DNA of 64,000 nt from Streptomyces griseofuscus (GCF_014673495.1 NZ_CP051006.1:1798001-1862000), one strand, 5' to 3'. Shown: positions 15,894 through 24,904, counted from the first letter of the stretch. Notes: a model not told the origin generated them from the letters alone. A program made the numbers and translations.

Positions 15894-17191
15894 TCAACGT
15901 GCCTCACCCGAGGTGTCCGCCAGGACGCCGCAGATGGCGTCGGCGAGGTACTGCGGGGCTTCGAAGGTCTCCCCGTTCTCGATCGCCAAGGCCACGTCGT
16001 GCGCGAACTCGCCCTTGCCGATGAACTTCTTATGCTTGCGGAGTTTGAGGTAGAAACCCCAAGCACGCCCCCGTTCATTGTCGAGGATCTCCTGCCACTT
16101 CTTCTTGGAGCGCGTCTTCTGCTTAAGGAAGGCCGCTTTGAGTACGGGCTCGTTGGCCTCGGGCGTCAGGAGGTCGGCTTCCAGGGTGTGGGGAGCCTCG
16201 GCCACGTGCAGGTGGCCCTTGGCCCCGATCAACTCGGCGTGGGCTGTCAGCCGGTCCTTGCGGTTGTTCACCGCGCTGTCGTCATCGTCGTCGTCCGGCT
16301 CGTCCTCATCGGTTTCAGCGTCCGCTTCAGGATCGTTTCCGGTCGGGGCAGCGGCTGCCGGTTCCTGGACCTCGCCCTGGCCGTCCTCGCTCTCCCCTTC
16401 CTCTGTCTTCTTCTCCTTGGGGATGTCCGGGTCGCCATCGGTGATGACGGTCAGCTTGTCCAGGAGCCGGCACCCGTTGACCTCCGACAGCAGCAGCGTG
16501 ATGTAGGGGGCGAAGTCGACGCTGCCGACGTTGATGATCGTGACGCCGTGGAAGTCCCGGCGCTGCTTGGCCTGGGCCTCGCCGCCGAAGACGCAGTGAC
16601 GGGCGATCACCGGCAGCAGGACGGCCTCGGCGATCCCTTCGACGAGGATGACCCGACGGGCAAAGAGCAAGCCGGCCCGGGTGGCATCCAGGTACTGGTT
16701 GATCTTCCGCCGCTCGGCCTCAGAAAGCTCGATCTTGGCCAGCGGGAGTGCCTGGCTCTTCCGGCGCAGCACGTCCTTGTCCTGGCCCTGGCCGTCCTGG
16801 ACAGTCTCCTGGTCCACTCGTGTGCGCAGCGCGACAACGTTCTCGATTCCGACGCTGCTGGCCAGGTTGGGCGAGTGTGTGCTGGCGATGACCTGGATCC
16901 GGCCGGCCGGGCCCTGCGTGTCGTCCTTGAGAGAAGCCTCGGCCTGTTCCTGCAGGTAATCCAATAGGACTGCCTGAAGCTGCGGGTGGAGGTGCGCCTC
17001 GGGCTCCTCGACGAGGAAAAGCGTCAGCTCCATGTGCTGGGCCTTGCGCAGTTCCAAGATGACGGTCGCGATGAACAGCAAGTTGGCGTAGCCCAGACCC
17101 GACTCGGTGAGGTCGGCCGGCGGGATGCCGGCCTCGGCCATCTTCACTCGCAAGCTGCGCGCCAGGCGGTGCAGTTCGTACTCGGCGAAGG
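15894..17191 (-). pseudogene. gajA: gajA-like OLD-family ATPase/TOPRIM nuclease, N-terminus lost
   Basis: The minus-strand frame enters from the IS3 edge at 17191 and stops at 15894. It keeps the C-terminal half of the ABC-type ATPase (LFLVEEPEAHLHP as Walker B, IASTHSPNLAS as the H-loop) and a TOPRIM domain (RRVILVEGIAEAVLLPVIA; ITDGDPD), as in OLD nucleases and Gabija GajA. An acidic low-complexity insert (TDEDEPDDDDDDS) sits inside the TOPRIM part. The N-terminal Walker A segment, perhaps 150-200 residues, is absent: beyond the IS at 18513 the sequence codes on the opposite strand for something else. The stop overlaps the gajB start. Confidence 0.75.
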
Positions 17192-17218
17192 TGAACCGCT
17201 CCGGGATCGGTGGAGGCT

Positions 17219-18112
17219 CTATGCGCTGACTCCAGCCGCCGGTTGGGGCTGGTGTTGAGCGTAGTGGTCGGTCTCGTGCTCGTGGGGCGGGATGTATCCG
17301 ATCGCGGTGTGGAGGCGCTGGTTGTTGAACCAGTCGACCCATTCCGCGGTGCCGAGTTCGACGTCGGCGAGGCCGTGCCAGGGCCTGCGGGGCTTGATCA
17401 GCTCGGTCTTGTAGAGGCCGATCTGGGATTCCATGAGCGCGTTGTCCAGGGCGTCGCCGACAGTGCCGATCGAGGCATCGGTACCCGCCTCGATCAAGTG
17501 CGCGGTGAACGCGAAAGACGTGTATTGGCTGCCTGCATCCGAATGATGAACCAGCTCCGGGCCAGCGGGAGTTCCGGCGCGGTCGCGGCGCCACAGAGCC
17601 ATGTCGAGGGCGTCGAGGACGAGCTTGGCCCGCTTGCTGGTGGCGGCGGACCAGCCCACGATCGCCCGGGAGAACACGTCCACGACGAACGCGACGTAGA
17701 CGATCCCGGACCAGGTGGCGACATAGGTGAAGTCCGCGACCCGTCTTTCGTTCGGCCGGGACGCCGTGAAATCGCGTTGCAGCAGGTCACCTGCCCGATC
17801 ATGGCCGTCGTCCCGGATGGTGGTGCGGATCTTCTTCCCTTGCCGGGCGCCCTCCAGGCCCAGGTCGCGCATCAGCCGGGCGACGGTGCAGCGGGCCACC
17901 GGTATGTCCTCGCGATGCAGTTGCCTCCAGACTTTCCTGACCCCGTAGACGCTGAAGTTGTCCGTGTGGACGCGGCTGATCTGCGCCTTCAGTGCGGTGT
18001 CGCGGACTGTTCGGGTGCTGGGTGTGCGGTTCTTCGCCGCGTAATAGGTGCTCGTCGCGATCTTCAGTCCATGGCTGGTCAGGACTCGGCAGATCGGCTC
18101 GGCTCCGAACAC
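17219..18112 (-). CDS. IS3-family transposase OrfB
   Basis: About 297 aa from ATG 18112; the frame is open upstream to about 18140 (VAFIDEFKKV), so the true product is probably an OrfAB fusion made by frameshifting. DDE core: RRVADFTYVATW, VHHSDAGSQYTS and LMESQIGLYKTEL. The HTH_21-like part reads SVYGVRKVWRQL. Intact. Confidence 0.88.
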   Translation of the reverse strand: MFGAEPICRVLTSHGLKIATSTYYAAKNRTPSTRTVRDTALKAQISRVHTDNFSVYGVRKVWRQLHREDIPVARCTVARLMRDLGLEGARQGKKIRTTIRDDGHDRAGDLLQRDFTASRPNERRVADFTYVATWSGIVYVAFVVDVFSRAIVGWSAATSKRAKLVLDALDMALWRRDRAGTPAGPELVHHSDAGSQYTSFAFTAHLIEAGTDASIGTVGDALDNALMESQIGLYKTELIKPRRPWHGLADVELGTAEWVDWFNNQRLHTAIGYIPPHEHETDHYAQHQPQPAAGVSA

Positions 18113-18135
18113 CTTCTTGAACTCGTCGATGAACG

Positions 18136-18462
18136 CTACGAGCGCTTCGACGGCCGGTCGAGCTCGGCCGCGAAGAAAGCCGAGGCCGCCTTGAGGATCT
18201 CGTTCGCCCGCCGCAGTTCGGCGTTCTCCGCCTTCAGGCGCTTGATCTCTGCAGCCTCGTCCGAAGTCACGCCTGGACGCTGGCCGGCATCGACCTCGGC
18301 TTTGCGGACCCAGGTCCGCACCGTCTCAGCGGCACCGATCCCGAGCTTCGCGGCGACCGCCTTCATCGCGGCCCACTCGGTCGGGTAATTCGGGCGGACC
18401 TCCGCGACCATGCGCACCGCACGCTCACGAAGCTCAGCAGGATAGGGGGACGGACGTGCCAT
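18136..18462 (-). CDS. IS3-family transposase OrfA
   Basis: 108 aa from ATG 18462, just inside the IS end. HTH_Tnp_1 type: YPAELRERAVRMVAEVRPNY, then LGIGAAETVRTWVRKAEVD, then a zipper (EIKRLKAENAELRRANEILK). The stop lies a few codons before orfB in another frame. Confidence 0.88.
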   Translation of the reverse strand: MARPSPYPAELRERAVRMVAEVRPNYPTEWAAMKAVAAKLGIGAAETVRTWVRKAEVDAGQRPGVTSDEAAEIKRLKAENAELRRANEILKAASAFFAAELDRPSKRS

Positions 18463-18512
18463 GACTCGATCCTCTCAGGGAATCGAGCCTCCATCAGACC
18501 CGGAGCGGTTCA

Positions 18513-18733
18513 AGGCGACCCAGGGCGACGGCGGGCGCTTCGAGCTGGGAGAGAGCGAGGTACGCGCAGCCCAGCAACACGCGGGCAAGGACCGCTGGCG
18601 CCTCCTCATGGTCACCCACGCCCTTACCCCGGACCGGATGAACATCCGCATGCTTCCCAATCCCTACGCGAAACGCGGACGCGGACGCTACCGGGAGGAA
18701 GGCGGCTCGCTGCGCTTCTCGTACCGGCTTTGA
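18513..18733 (+). pseudogene. C-terminal fragment of a DUF3883-type protein
   Basis: Starting at the right edge of the IS, the plus strand reads KATQGDGGRFELGESEVRAA, then RWRLLMVTHALTPDRM and MLPNPYAKRG, ending with TGA at 18733. This resembles the C-terminal part of DUF3883 (the domain at the end of several defence helicases and restriction proteins). The N-terminal part is missing. The neighbouring gajA is also cut at the IS, so DNA was lost between the two genes. The assignment rests on a short stretch. Confidence 0.5.
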
Positions 18734-18848
18734 GCTTTATAGCCCCGCCGGAGTACACGTCCCCCGACCGGCATCGGGCACTGGCCCGTTTGTCACACGC
18801 GACCCCTCCAAGCCTGAGTCGTTACATAGCCAGCTGGGCTAACAGACG

Positions 18849-19076
18849 TTGTCATTTGTACCGGTACAGCTGGTGAAGGTGGAGGACGTCGGCTTGCCAC
18901 TGCGAGCGCGCGTCCTGGGCATTGCCGGACACGTACCCGCCCAGCTGGCCTCCAGTGCAAGCGCTACCGGGCACGAATCAATCATGATCGGTTCGGCCGA
19001 CTTCACCGACCTCGCCGCCGCATTCGCACGCCAGCACCGCATCACCGTTCTCGGCCGCGCCGAGATCAAGAAGTAG
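18849..19076 (+). CDS. Small hypothetical protein (possible fragment)
   Basis: 75 aa from a TTG start with no clear ribosome site. The sequence (VEDVGLPLRARVLGIAGHVP, FARQHRITVLGRAEIKK) has normal actinomycete codon use but matches no family I recognise. It lies among truncated genes, so it may be a remnant. Confidence 0.3.
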   Translation: MSFVPVQLVKVEDVGLPLRARVLGIAGHVPAQLASSASATGHESIMIGSADFTDLAAAFARQHRITVLGRAEIKK

Positions 19077-19139
19077 GCCCACGGCACCCACCTGTACCGA
19101 GCCGTCGACATCCTGATCTGACCTGTCTCCACCCGGCCG

Positions 19140-19886
19140 TCACGGATGTTGAGGGTTCAGACCTGTACGCCAGCCCAAGTCCAGGCCCGTCGAGTCCTTA
19201 AGGACCTTGTTCAGCGCCCCGTCCTCTGCGCGGTCCTCGAAGAGCGCACGGGGAAGGTGATCCGAGGCGAGAGGGCCGGTGCCGTGCAGTACGTCGTCGT
19301 ACGCGGACGCCACGGCGGCGCTGATCAGCAGGTCCGTGGCCTCGTTGAGGTTCACGTGCTCCGCCGGCCATCGGTACTCACCCTGGCTCACCCGGAACAT
19401 GGGGAACAGCCACCACATGTCCGGGTCGGGGTCGATGAACCTGAGTGCCCGGTCGTTGAGGAAGTTGACGCCGTAGTGGGTGAGCGCGCAGGCATCCTGC
19501 TCGCGGAGATCGAGCAGGCGTGAGGCGCACAGGAAGGAGACGGCCGGGGTGCGTCCGGCCAGGTGCATGGGGATGGTGGCGGCCTCCCGCAGCATGGAGA
19601 GTCCGGATAGGCGGGAAACCACGCGCCCCATCCGGAGCCCGCTGCGTTGGGCCAGCATGTGCTGGAAGTGAATCGTCATCTCATGACTGGGGTACTGGAA
19701 TTCCAGGTCGCTTTTCCAGTCCGCCATCGCCTTTGCCGCCGCCGCGAAGCGGTAGGGAGGGTACAGCTCCCTCCAGTCGACGGACGGGTCGGCAGAAGTC
19801 AGGCCCGGGACCACCGGGTTCAGCGCGAAGTTGATGAGCCCCAGGACAACGCTCCCAAGGGCGTTGGAAGCCGGTCGCCCACGCAC
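19140..19886 (-). CDS. Hypothetical protein, mostly alpha-helical
   Basis: 248 aa from GTG 19886. No family recognised. It is rich in Trp, His and aromatic residues (YPPYRFAAAAKAMADWKSDL, HEMTIHFQHMLAQRSG, DMWWLFPMFRVSQGEYRW) and has no signal peptide or clear membrane segments. The gene diverges from the acetolactate-synthase-like gene and could belong to the biosynthetic locus or to the defence remnants; the sequence does not decide. Confidence 0.5.
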   Translation of the reverse strand: MRGRPASNALGSVVLGLINFALNPVVPGLTSADPSVDWRELYPPYRFAAAAKAMADWKSDLEFQYPSHEMTIHFQHMLAQRSGLRMGRVVSRLSGLSMLREAATIPMHLAGRTPAVSFLCASRLLDLREQDACALTHYGVNFLNDRALRFIDPDPDMWWLFPMFRVSQGEYRWPAEHVNLNEATDLLISAAVASAYDDVLHGTGPLASDHLPRALFEDRAEDGALNKVLKDSTGLDLGWRTGLNPQHP

Positions 19887-20200
19887 AGCGCTGCTGCCCC
19901 CTGCTTTCCTTTCGCCGGCTGTCGTTCCCCGAAAGCGCGCAGCGCAGTCGGTGCCCGGTGGCGAGCAGCGGGGTCGGCGTCTTGGCCCTTCGCAGCACGC
20001 GCGAGGCGCAAAGTCCCTGCAGGGGCCGCGCAGCGAGGGCGGGACCGCAGCGGACGCCTGGTGACCCCGACGTGTGGCAGGCTGCGACCGATGCTGTGGT
20101 CGATCCCATGCTGCTGATTGGCTTGCATGCCTCTCGCGCCGCCGGTACGGCAGCCTCTTGAATCGGAAGGGCAGAGAGGCGCCGTCGAGAGGACTTCAGC
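19887..20200. other. Divergent intergenic region without a gene
   Basis: 314 bases between the minus-strand hypothetical gene and the ThDP enzyme. It must hold the promoters of both. A ribosome site (GAGAGGAC) precedes the ATG at 20201. I see no convincing ORF, repeat or terminator. Confidence 0.5.
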
Positions 20201-21976
20201 ATGTCCGGACCAATCGAAGACCTCCTGCCCCATACGACATCAGGTGCCGCCGCAGCACTCCGGGTACTGTGGCACGCAGGCGTGAGGGTGATGTTCGGAA
20301 TACCAGGGGGAGCGAATCTTCCGCTGTACCAGACGCTGAAGGAATTCCCCGGCCTGCGTCACATACTGACCCGGCATGAACAAGGGGCAGGCCACGCGGC
20401 TTCCGGCTACGCCCAGGCCACCGGTTCTCTGGGGGTCTGCCTGGCCACCTCTGGTCCCGGAGCGACCAACTTGGTGACCGCCCTCATGGACGCATACATG
20501 GACTCCGTTCCCGTGCTCGCACTGACCGGTCAGGTCGAAGCGTCGCAACTGGGTACCGCAGCCTTTCAGGAGACCGACATCTGCTCCATCGTGGCCCCGG
20601 TCACCAAGTACGCCGTCGAAGTCACCCACGCCCGCGACGTCGCTCAGGTCCTCAGGGAAGCGATCGCTCAGGCTCTCAGCGGCCGACCTGGCCCCGTGCT
20701 GGTCTCCATCACCAAGGACGCGCTCACCGGCACCACCACTGCGGCATGGGGTGCGTTGGCGGCGCCGGCGCTGCCCGAGCCGCCACAGCCGGCCGCTGAG
20801 GAGATCGAGCGGGCCGCCGAACTGCTGTACAGAGCTGAGCGGCCGGTCCTGTATGTCGGTGGAGGCGTGGTCAAAGCAGACGCCGCCAGGCCATTGCGTG
20901 ATCTCGCGGAGTTGTTGAACCTGCCTGTCGTCACGACGTTGATGGCCCGCGGCGCCTTCCCCGACAGCTACCGTCAGCACCTGGGCATGCCCGGCATGCA
21001 CGGGACTGTCGCCGCTGTGGCCGCTCTACAGGAAGCCGATCTCGTCGTGGCCGTCGGCGCCCGCTTCGACAACCGGGTGACCGGCAAGCTCGACTCATTC
21101 GCGCCACATGCGGCCGTCGTGCAGATCGACATCGACCGCGGCGAACTGAACCGCAAGCGACGGGCCGCGGTTGCCTTGCACGCACACTGCTCTCCAGCCC
21201 TTACGGCTCTCGTGCGTCAGGTGCGCAAGCTCCCTCCGTGCGCACCACCTGAGCGACGGCTCGCTGAATGGTGGCACCAGCTGGACGGCTACCGCGCCCG
21301 CTACCCGCTCGGCTATCCGAACCGAGACGACGAACTCATGCCCCAGTACGTCATCGAGCGGCTCGGAGTCCTCACAGCAGGAGCCGCTACGGTATACACC
21401 GCCGGCGTCGGCCAGCACCAGATGTGGGCCTCGCAGCTCATCCAACATGAACGGCCCCGCAGCTTCGTCAACTCCGGCGGCGCCGGCACTATGGGGTACG
21501 CGGTACCAGCCGCGCTGGGCGTCCAAGCGGCTTATCCGGACGGCGAAGTGTGGGCCATCGATGGGGATGGGTCGTTCCAGATGACCTGTCAGGAGCTCGC
21601 GACCTGCGTGCATTCCGGATTGCCGGTGAAGGTTGCGGTGCTCAACAACGCCTCACTCGGGTTGGTGCGCCAATGGCAGGATCTCTTTCACAACCGTGAG
21701 TTCATCGAGTCGGATCTCGGCTCACCCACTGCGCCGACCAGCCCCGACATCACCGAACTGGCTCGTGCCTACGGTTGCGCGGCCTACCGGTGCGACAGCC
21801 CGGAGGAGGTCGACCGAGCCGTGCTGGCCGCGTCCTCGGTGCGTGATCGTCCGGCGGTGATCGAGTTCGTCGTCGCCAAGGACGCCATGGTCTGGCCGAC
21901 AGTGCCCATGGGGGTCTCCAACGACGAGATCATGATCGCCCGCGGTCTCCGTCCCGAATTCGGTTTGGAGCACTGA
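20201..21976 (+). CDS. Acetolactate synthase-like ThDP enzyme, large subunit
   Basis: 591 aa from ATG 20201 with a GAGAGGAC ribosome site. It has the three domains of the acetolactate synthase family: the PYR domain with the catalytic glutamate (RHEQGAGHAASGYA), the central FAD-fold domain, and the PP domain with the ThDP/Mg motif (GDGSFQMTCQEL ... LNNASLG). AFQETDI matches the ALS signature. No small regulatory subunit (ilvN) follows, and the next gene is a cupin, so this is probably a pathway-dedicated enzyme, not housekeeping branched-chain synthesis. It could condense pyruvate with an aldehyde or 2-oxoacid; the substrates are inferred. Confidence 0.85.
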   Translation: MSGPIEDLLPHTTSGAAAALRVLWHAGVRVMFGIPGGANLPLYQTLKEFPGLRHILTRHEQGAGHAASGYAQATGSLGVCLATSGPGATNLVTALMDAYMDSVPVLALTGQVEASQLGTAAFQETDICSIVAPVTKYAVEVTHARDVAQVLREAIAQALSGRPGPVLVSITKDALTGTTTAAWGALAAPALPEPPQPAAEEIERAAELLYRAERPVLYVGGGVVKADAARPLRDLAELLNLPVVTTLMARGAFPDSYRQHLGMPGMHGTVAAVAALQEADLVVAVGARFDNRVTGKLDSFAPHAAVVQIDIDRGELNRKRRAAVALHAHCSPALTALVRQVRKLPPCAPPERRLAEWWHQLDGYRARYPLGYPNRDDELMPQYVIERLGVLTAGAATVYTAGVGQHQMWASQLIQHERPRSFVNSGGAGTMGYAVPAALGVQAAYPDGEVWAIDGDGSFQMTCQELATCVHSGLPVKVAVLNNASLGLVRQWQDLFHNREFIESDLGSPTAPTSPDITELARAYGCAAYRCDSPEEVDRAVLAASSVRDRPAVIEFVVAKDAMVWPTVPMGVSNDEIMIARGLRPEFGLEH

Positions 21977-22037
21977 CGACCAGCTTTCCTCACCCCTACC
22001 TGAACATCCGACGTCGGTCGGTGGGATGGAGCACAAC

Positions 22038-22487
22038 ATGGTCGAGGCTGACGGACCACACCGACGTGCGGACGCCCTCCGCGCGGCGTTTCCCCCGCCG
22101 CAGGCACCGGCCGCCCGCCACGTGCCCCTCGCACGCGGGATACTCCGGGACGCCCTCCCTGACCTCGGGGAGGACGTCACTTTCGTGACGGTGCGTAAGA
22201 TCGTACTGCCGCCGGGTGGTACGACGGGGTGGCATTACCACCCTGGCCGCCTACTCGTCGTGGTGGACCAGGGCGTGCTCACCCACACCCACGCGGACCT
22301 GGCGGTCGAGACCCTTACGGCGGGCAATTGCCTGGTCGAGGCCCGGGGGGCGGAGCACGCGCACATTGGCACCAATCTCGGTGACACTCCGCTCGTGCTG
22401 CACGCCATCTACTTCCAGCCGAGCCCGGAAAGCCCCCTGGCCGTTCAGGTGGCGGCCCCGGTGGCCTCCGACCGGCTTGCAGAATGA
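22038..22487 (+). CDS. Cupin-domain protein
   Basis: 149 aa from ATG 22038, chosen over ATG 22026 because GGAG lies 6 bases upstream. A single conserved beta-barrel is visible: VLPPGGTTGWHYHPG (metal-binding HxH), VVVDQGVLTHTHAD, and GAEHAHIGTNLGD with further histidines. It probably binds a divalent metal and acts as a small oxygenase, isomerase or sensor. It follows the ThDP enzyme by about 60 bases in the same direction and is probably co-transcribed. Confidence 0.75.
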   Translation: MVEADGPHRRADALRAAFPPPQAPAARHVPLARGILRDALPDLGEDVTFVTVRKIVLPPGGTTGWHYHPGRLLVVVDQGVLTHTHADLAVETLTAGNCLVEARGAEHAHIGTNLGDTPLVLHAIYFQPSPESPLAVQVAAPVASDRLAE

Positions 22488-22814
22488 ATGGGGGGAGCCG
22501 TCCTCTCTGCTGCGCGGCGTGGCCACCGACTTGGCTGTCAAGGTGGTGGACTGCCAGCACAACGCCGTCGGACGAAGGTGTCGCCACTGAACTCGTGCAC
22601 GGTAGGCGGTGAGGCGTCGAGCTCGTGATCGTCGATCATGGTTGTGCAGTAGAGAACGCGTCTCGCGCTACGACCGTCAGCGACCGGACGATCACGGGCC
22701 CGTCGGCTGAAGTGATCGCTGAACTCGGTACCGACGTCAGCCCGTTGTGACACGGTCGGCACCAGAACAGGCTCGGATCCAGGCCGCGGTAGTGACCTGC
22801 GGGCGCAGCCGCCA
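22488..22814. other. Intergenic region without a clear gene
   Basis: 327 bases between the cupin gene and the transposase remnant. Only a short minus-strand reading (MIDDHELDASPPTVHEFSGD) is visible, and it has no recognisable family. Likely decayed DNA flanking the old insertion. Confidence 0.4.
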
Positions 22815-23275
22815 AGCACCGGCTGATTTTCGTCGACCGGGTCCTGGCGACCGCTCGTGCGTCTCCGTCATGGGACCAAAGCGCTGATCTGCTGGTTCGG
22901 CGTGGACCGCTCCACCGTCACCCCCGCCGTCGCCAGCGGGAAGACCGGCATCATCGACGGCACCGAGACTCGGGTCCGCCGGCCGGCCACCGGGCGCAGG
23001 GACCGGAACCGGAACCGGTTCATCTCCGGCAAGAGCAAGCAGAACGCCGTCAAGGCCGTGGCCGTCACGGACGAGGACGGCCGAGCGCTCCTCTGCAGCC
23101 CGACCAGGCCGGTGCGCGGACATCACCCGTGCCCGCCTGTCAGGGCTGGTGCGACGAGATGCACAAGCGCGGCGCAAAGCCCGGCCACTCCTCACTCCGT
23201 GTCCGCGTCGAACACGGCATCGAACACCTGAAGAACTGGCCCGCCGGACTGCTGTCCTTCAGGAGACCGAGAACC
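22815..23275 (+). pseudogene. Relic of an IS5-type (DDE_Tnp_4) transposase
   Basis: Pieces of a Streptomyces transposase are readable in more than one frame: LRHGTKALICWFGVDRSTVT, then SGKTGIIDGTETRVRRPATG, FISGKSKQNAVKAVAVTDED, and near the end LRVRVEHGIEHLKNW. An internal segment between the HTH and catalytic parts is missing, and frameshifts separate the blocks. No terminal repeats are visible. It marks an old insertion between the ThDP/cupin genes and the main operon. Confidence 0.7.
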
Positions 23276-23445
23276 TGACATCAGCACGACCGCTGGAAAT
23301 GCCGAATCCCCGCCGCGGCATTCGATGCCTCACTGTCTACCGCTCACGAGTTCGTCAGCCGTTGCCGGGCGACCAACAGTCCACCTGCCCAGACGTCAGG
23401 CTGCGGGGCTCGTGGATGCCCATCCAGTGCCCCACATGAGCGGGT

Positions 23446-23820
23446 CTAACTGTTCGGCTCGTGGCGTCGGACGGAGGATCCGAAGTATTGAGCCATCACC
23501 TCCGCCCGGCCCGCAACGCCGAACTTTCGGTAGACGGAATGCAGATTGTTTTTCACTGTGCGTTCCGCTATGCCGAGTGCGCGGCTTATCTGGCGGTTCG
23601 ACATCCCCGTTACCAGAAGGCGGAAGATTTCACTTTCGCGGTCCGTGAGAGATGTAATCCCGTTTTCAAGTGCGCATGGTTCCGCGGTGGAGGATTCGAA
23701 CCTCGACTCGTTTTCTTGGAGCAGGATCCGCAAGAGACGAAGAATCTCGTCGACGCTCTCCAGCAGTGCCCGAAGGCTGCAGGCGATCTCCTGGTGGCAC
23801 GGCTCTTCGCTGTCGGGCAT
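23446..23820 (-). CDS. LuxR-type HTH regulator (stand-alone)
   Basis: 124 aa from ATG 23820. The C-terminal ~65 residues are a LuxR/GerE HTH: LTDRESEIFRLLVTGMSNRQ then LGIAERTVKNNLHSVYRKFG. The N-terminal ~55 residues are short and helical, with no receiver aspartate pocket, so it is not a standard response regulator. It is divergent from the operon that begins at 24197 and is the best candidate for its pathway-specific regulator. Confidence 0.85.
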   Translation of the reverse strand: MPDSEEPCHQEIACSLRALLESVDEILRLLRILLQENESRFESSTAEPCALENGITSLTDRESEIFRLLVTGMSNRQISRALGIAERTVKNNLHSVYRKFGVAGRAEVMAQYFGSSVRRHEPNS

Positions 23821-24196
23821 GACAACGCCCCCGGGGGATGGGTCTGTTGTTCACGGATGGATCAGCGGTGCTGGCGACGACAGGCAGCGCAGACAAGACC
23901 TCTATGCCCCGATGCGCGGGGTGGGGAACCTGCGATCCGGTCAGTGTCCGTTGCCCTTACAGACGTTGTGCTTCCGTCGTGCCACTGCCTTTGCGTCATA
24001 CCTTCCACAGTGGTGATCAGTTGTCCAGTTGGCGCCTGGAGTCACCGACGCAGACGTCTGCGTACGTTTTGGACGGCCAGCCTGAGGGGCCGAGTCCCGT
24101 ATCGAAGGTACCTAATTGCTCACTGTTTCCGGGGCTGCCCCTCGGGCACTCGCGGCAGTATCGAACAGACTGGACGGAAAGGTGGGCAAGAAATTC
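23821..24196. other. Divergent promoter region of LuxR gene and biosynthetic operon
   Basis: 376 bases with no coding content that I can support. It separates the divergent LuxR and TenA-like genes and must carry their promoters. No clear operator palindrome was found by eye. Confidence 0.45.
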
Positions 24197-24904
24197 ATGG
24201 ATGCCGGTCTCGCAACGTCAGCAACACGGTTACTCGCAGAGCAGGATCACCTCGTGGGTCAGCGTGACAACGCATTGCTGCGCTCGGCGCGGGACGGCAG
24301 GGTGAGCCGCCAGGACCTTCGCCGCATGGTGCAGGCTGACCAGCTCTGTCTGGAGGCCGAGACGGTGTCCTACGCAATCCTTCTCTCCCGTTTCCCGAAC
24401 GGACCGGCCGCCGATCTCTTCAGTGGGCTGAACGCTGCCTTGCGCTCGCTCAAGCCAAGCCTTGACCGGTGCGCCAAGGCTCTCGAGGCACCTTCAGCAT
24501 CCGTACTCGACCCGTCCCGGGACGCCACCGCGTTCGCTTTTCCTCGGGCGGTCTCCTGGATGTGTCTGCACGCCGGGCCCATCGCTGCCGCGCTGGCAGT
24601 GCGTGCTGACTTCGCCGCCTACGCGCGAGAGTCGGGGGAACTGCTACGGGCGCTGAGCGATGACGGCATCGAGGTGCCCGAGGCGTTTCGTGAGCACTAC
24701 AGCGTGCCCGCATCCACAGAGCTACTCGACCTGGCCGCCGCTGTCGTGCAGGAAGGCTTCGTGGAAAGGGACAGCACGTCAGGTCGGGCCGCCTCTGTCG
24801 CCGATGTGCTGCTGGTCGGTCTTGACGGCTTCTGGCTGTTCGCCGCCGGAGACCGGCGTGAGCCGTCCGCAACCGCCGCGGACCAGAGCATCCGGCGCGG
24901 GTGA
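24197..24904 (+). CDS. TenA-like helical protein, paralogue 1
   Basis: 235 aa from ATG 24197, chosen because it gives the same N-terminal length as the paralogue at 31217; TTG 24116 and GTG 24182 are longer in-frame options. It shares blocks with that paralogue: AILLSRFPNGPAADLF against TLLARFPHRPAAELW; FPRAVSWM against FHAAMSWI; and a following AAALAVRADFAAY against AALAAHTDMEVYY. The all-helical pattern and length suggest a TenA/heme-oxygenase-like fold, but I cannot identify metal ligands. The stop overlaps the next gene's GTG (GTGA). Confidence 0.55.
   Translation: MDAGLATSATRLLAEQDHLVGQRDNALLRSARDGRVSRQDLRRMVQADQLCLEAETVSYAILLSRFPNGPAADLFSGLNAALRSLKPSLDRCAKALEAPSASVLDPSRDATAFAFPRAVSWMCLHAGPIAAALAVRADFAAYARESGELLRALSDDGIEVPEAFREHYSVPASTELLDLAAAVVQEGFVERDSTSGRAASVADVLLVGLDGFWLFAAGDRREPSATAADQSIRRG

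Larger units (their letters stand above)
12839..15897 (-). pseudogene. gajB: gajB-like UvrD/Rep helicase interrupted by an IS3 element
   Basis: The gene reads on the minus strand from ATG 15897 to 14371, and after the 13106-14370 insertion from 13105 to the stop at 12839, about 598 codons in all. The N-part has Walker A (CPGAGKT), VIVDEAQD, the GDLDQSIYEF box and DNWRSS. The displaced C-part has TTVHGVKGMEFPGVV and RRVLYVAGSRAQELL (motifs V and VI). Joining the parts restores a plausible STELV-IKPTTVHGVKG. The start overlaps the gajA stop (ATGA). A UvrD-like helicase paired with an OLD-type nuclease is the Gabija layout. The insertion separates the helicase motifs, so this copy is not functional. 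Confidence 0.75.
17192..18512 (-). mobile_element. Complete IS3-family element at the broken end of gajA
   Basis: 1321 bp with imperfect terminal inverted repeats beginning TGAACCGCTCCGG (17192) and its complement ending at 18512; TGGAGGCTC matches again further in. AGG lies immediately outside both ends (17189-17191, 18513-18515), which could be a 3-bp target duplication. It carries orfA and orfB on the minus strand, distinct from the other IS3 copy. Confidence 0.8.

Noticed and set aside
17219..17594. GajA reading frame extending through 17594
   Set aside because: The open frame beyond 17191 lies inside the IS3 element, antisense-shifted to its orfB, and is not part of the original gene.
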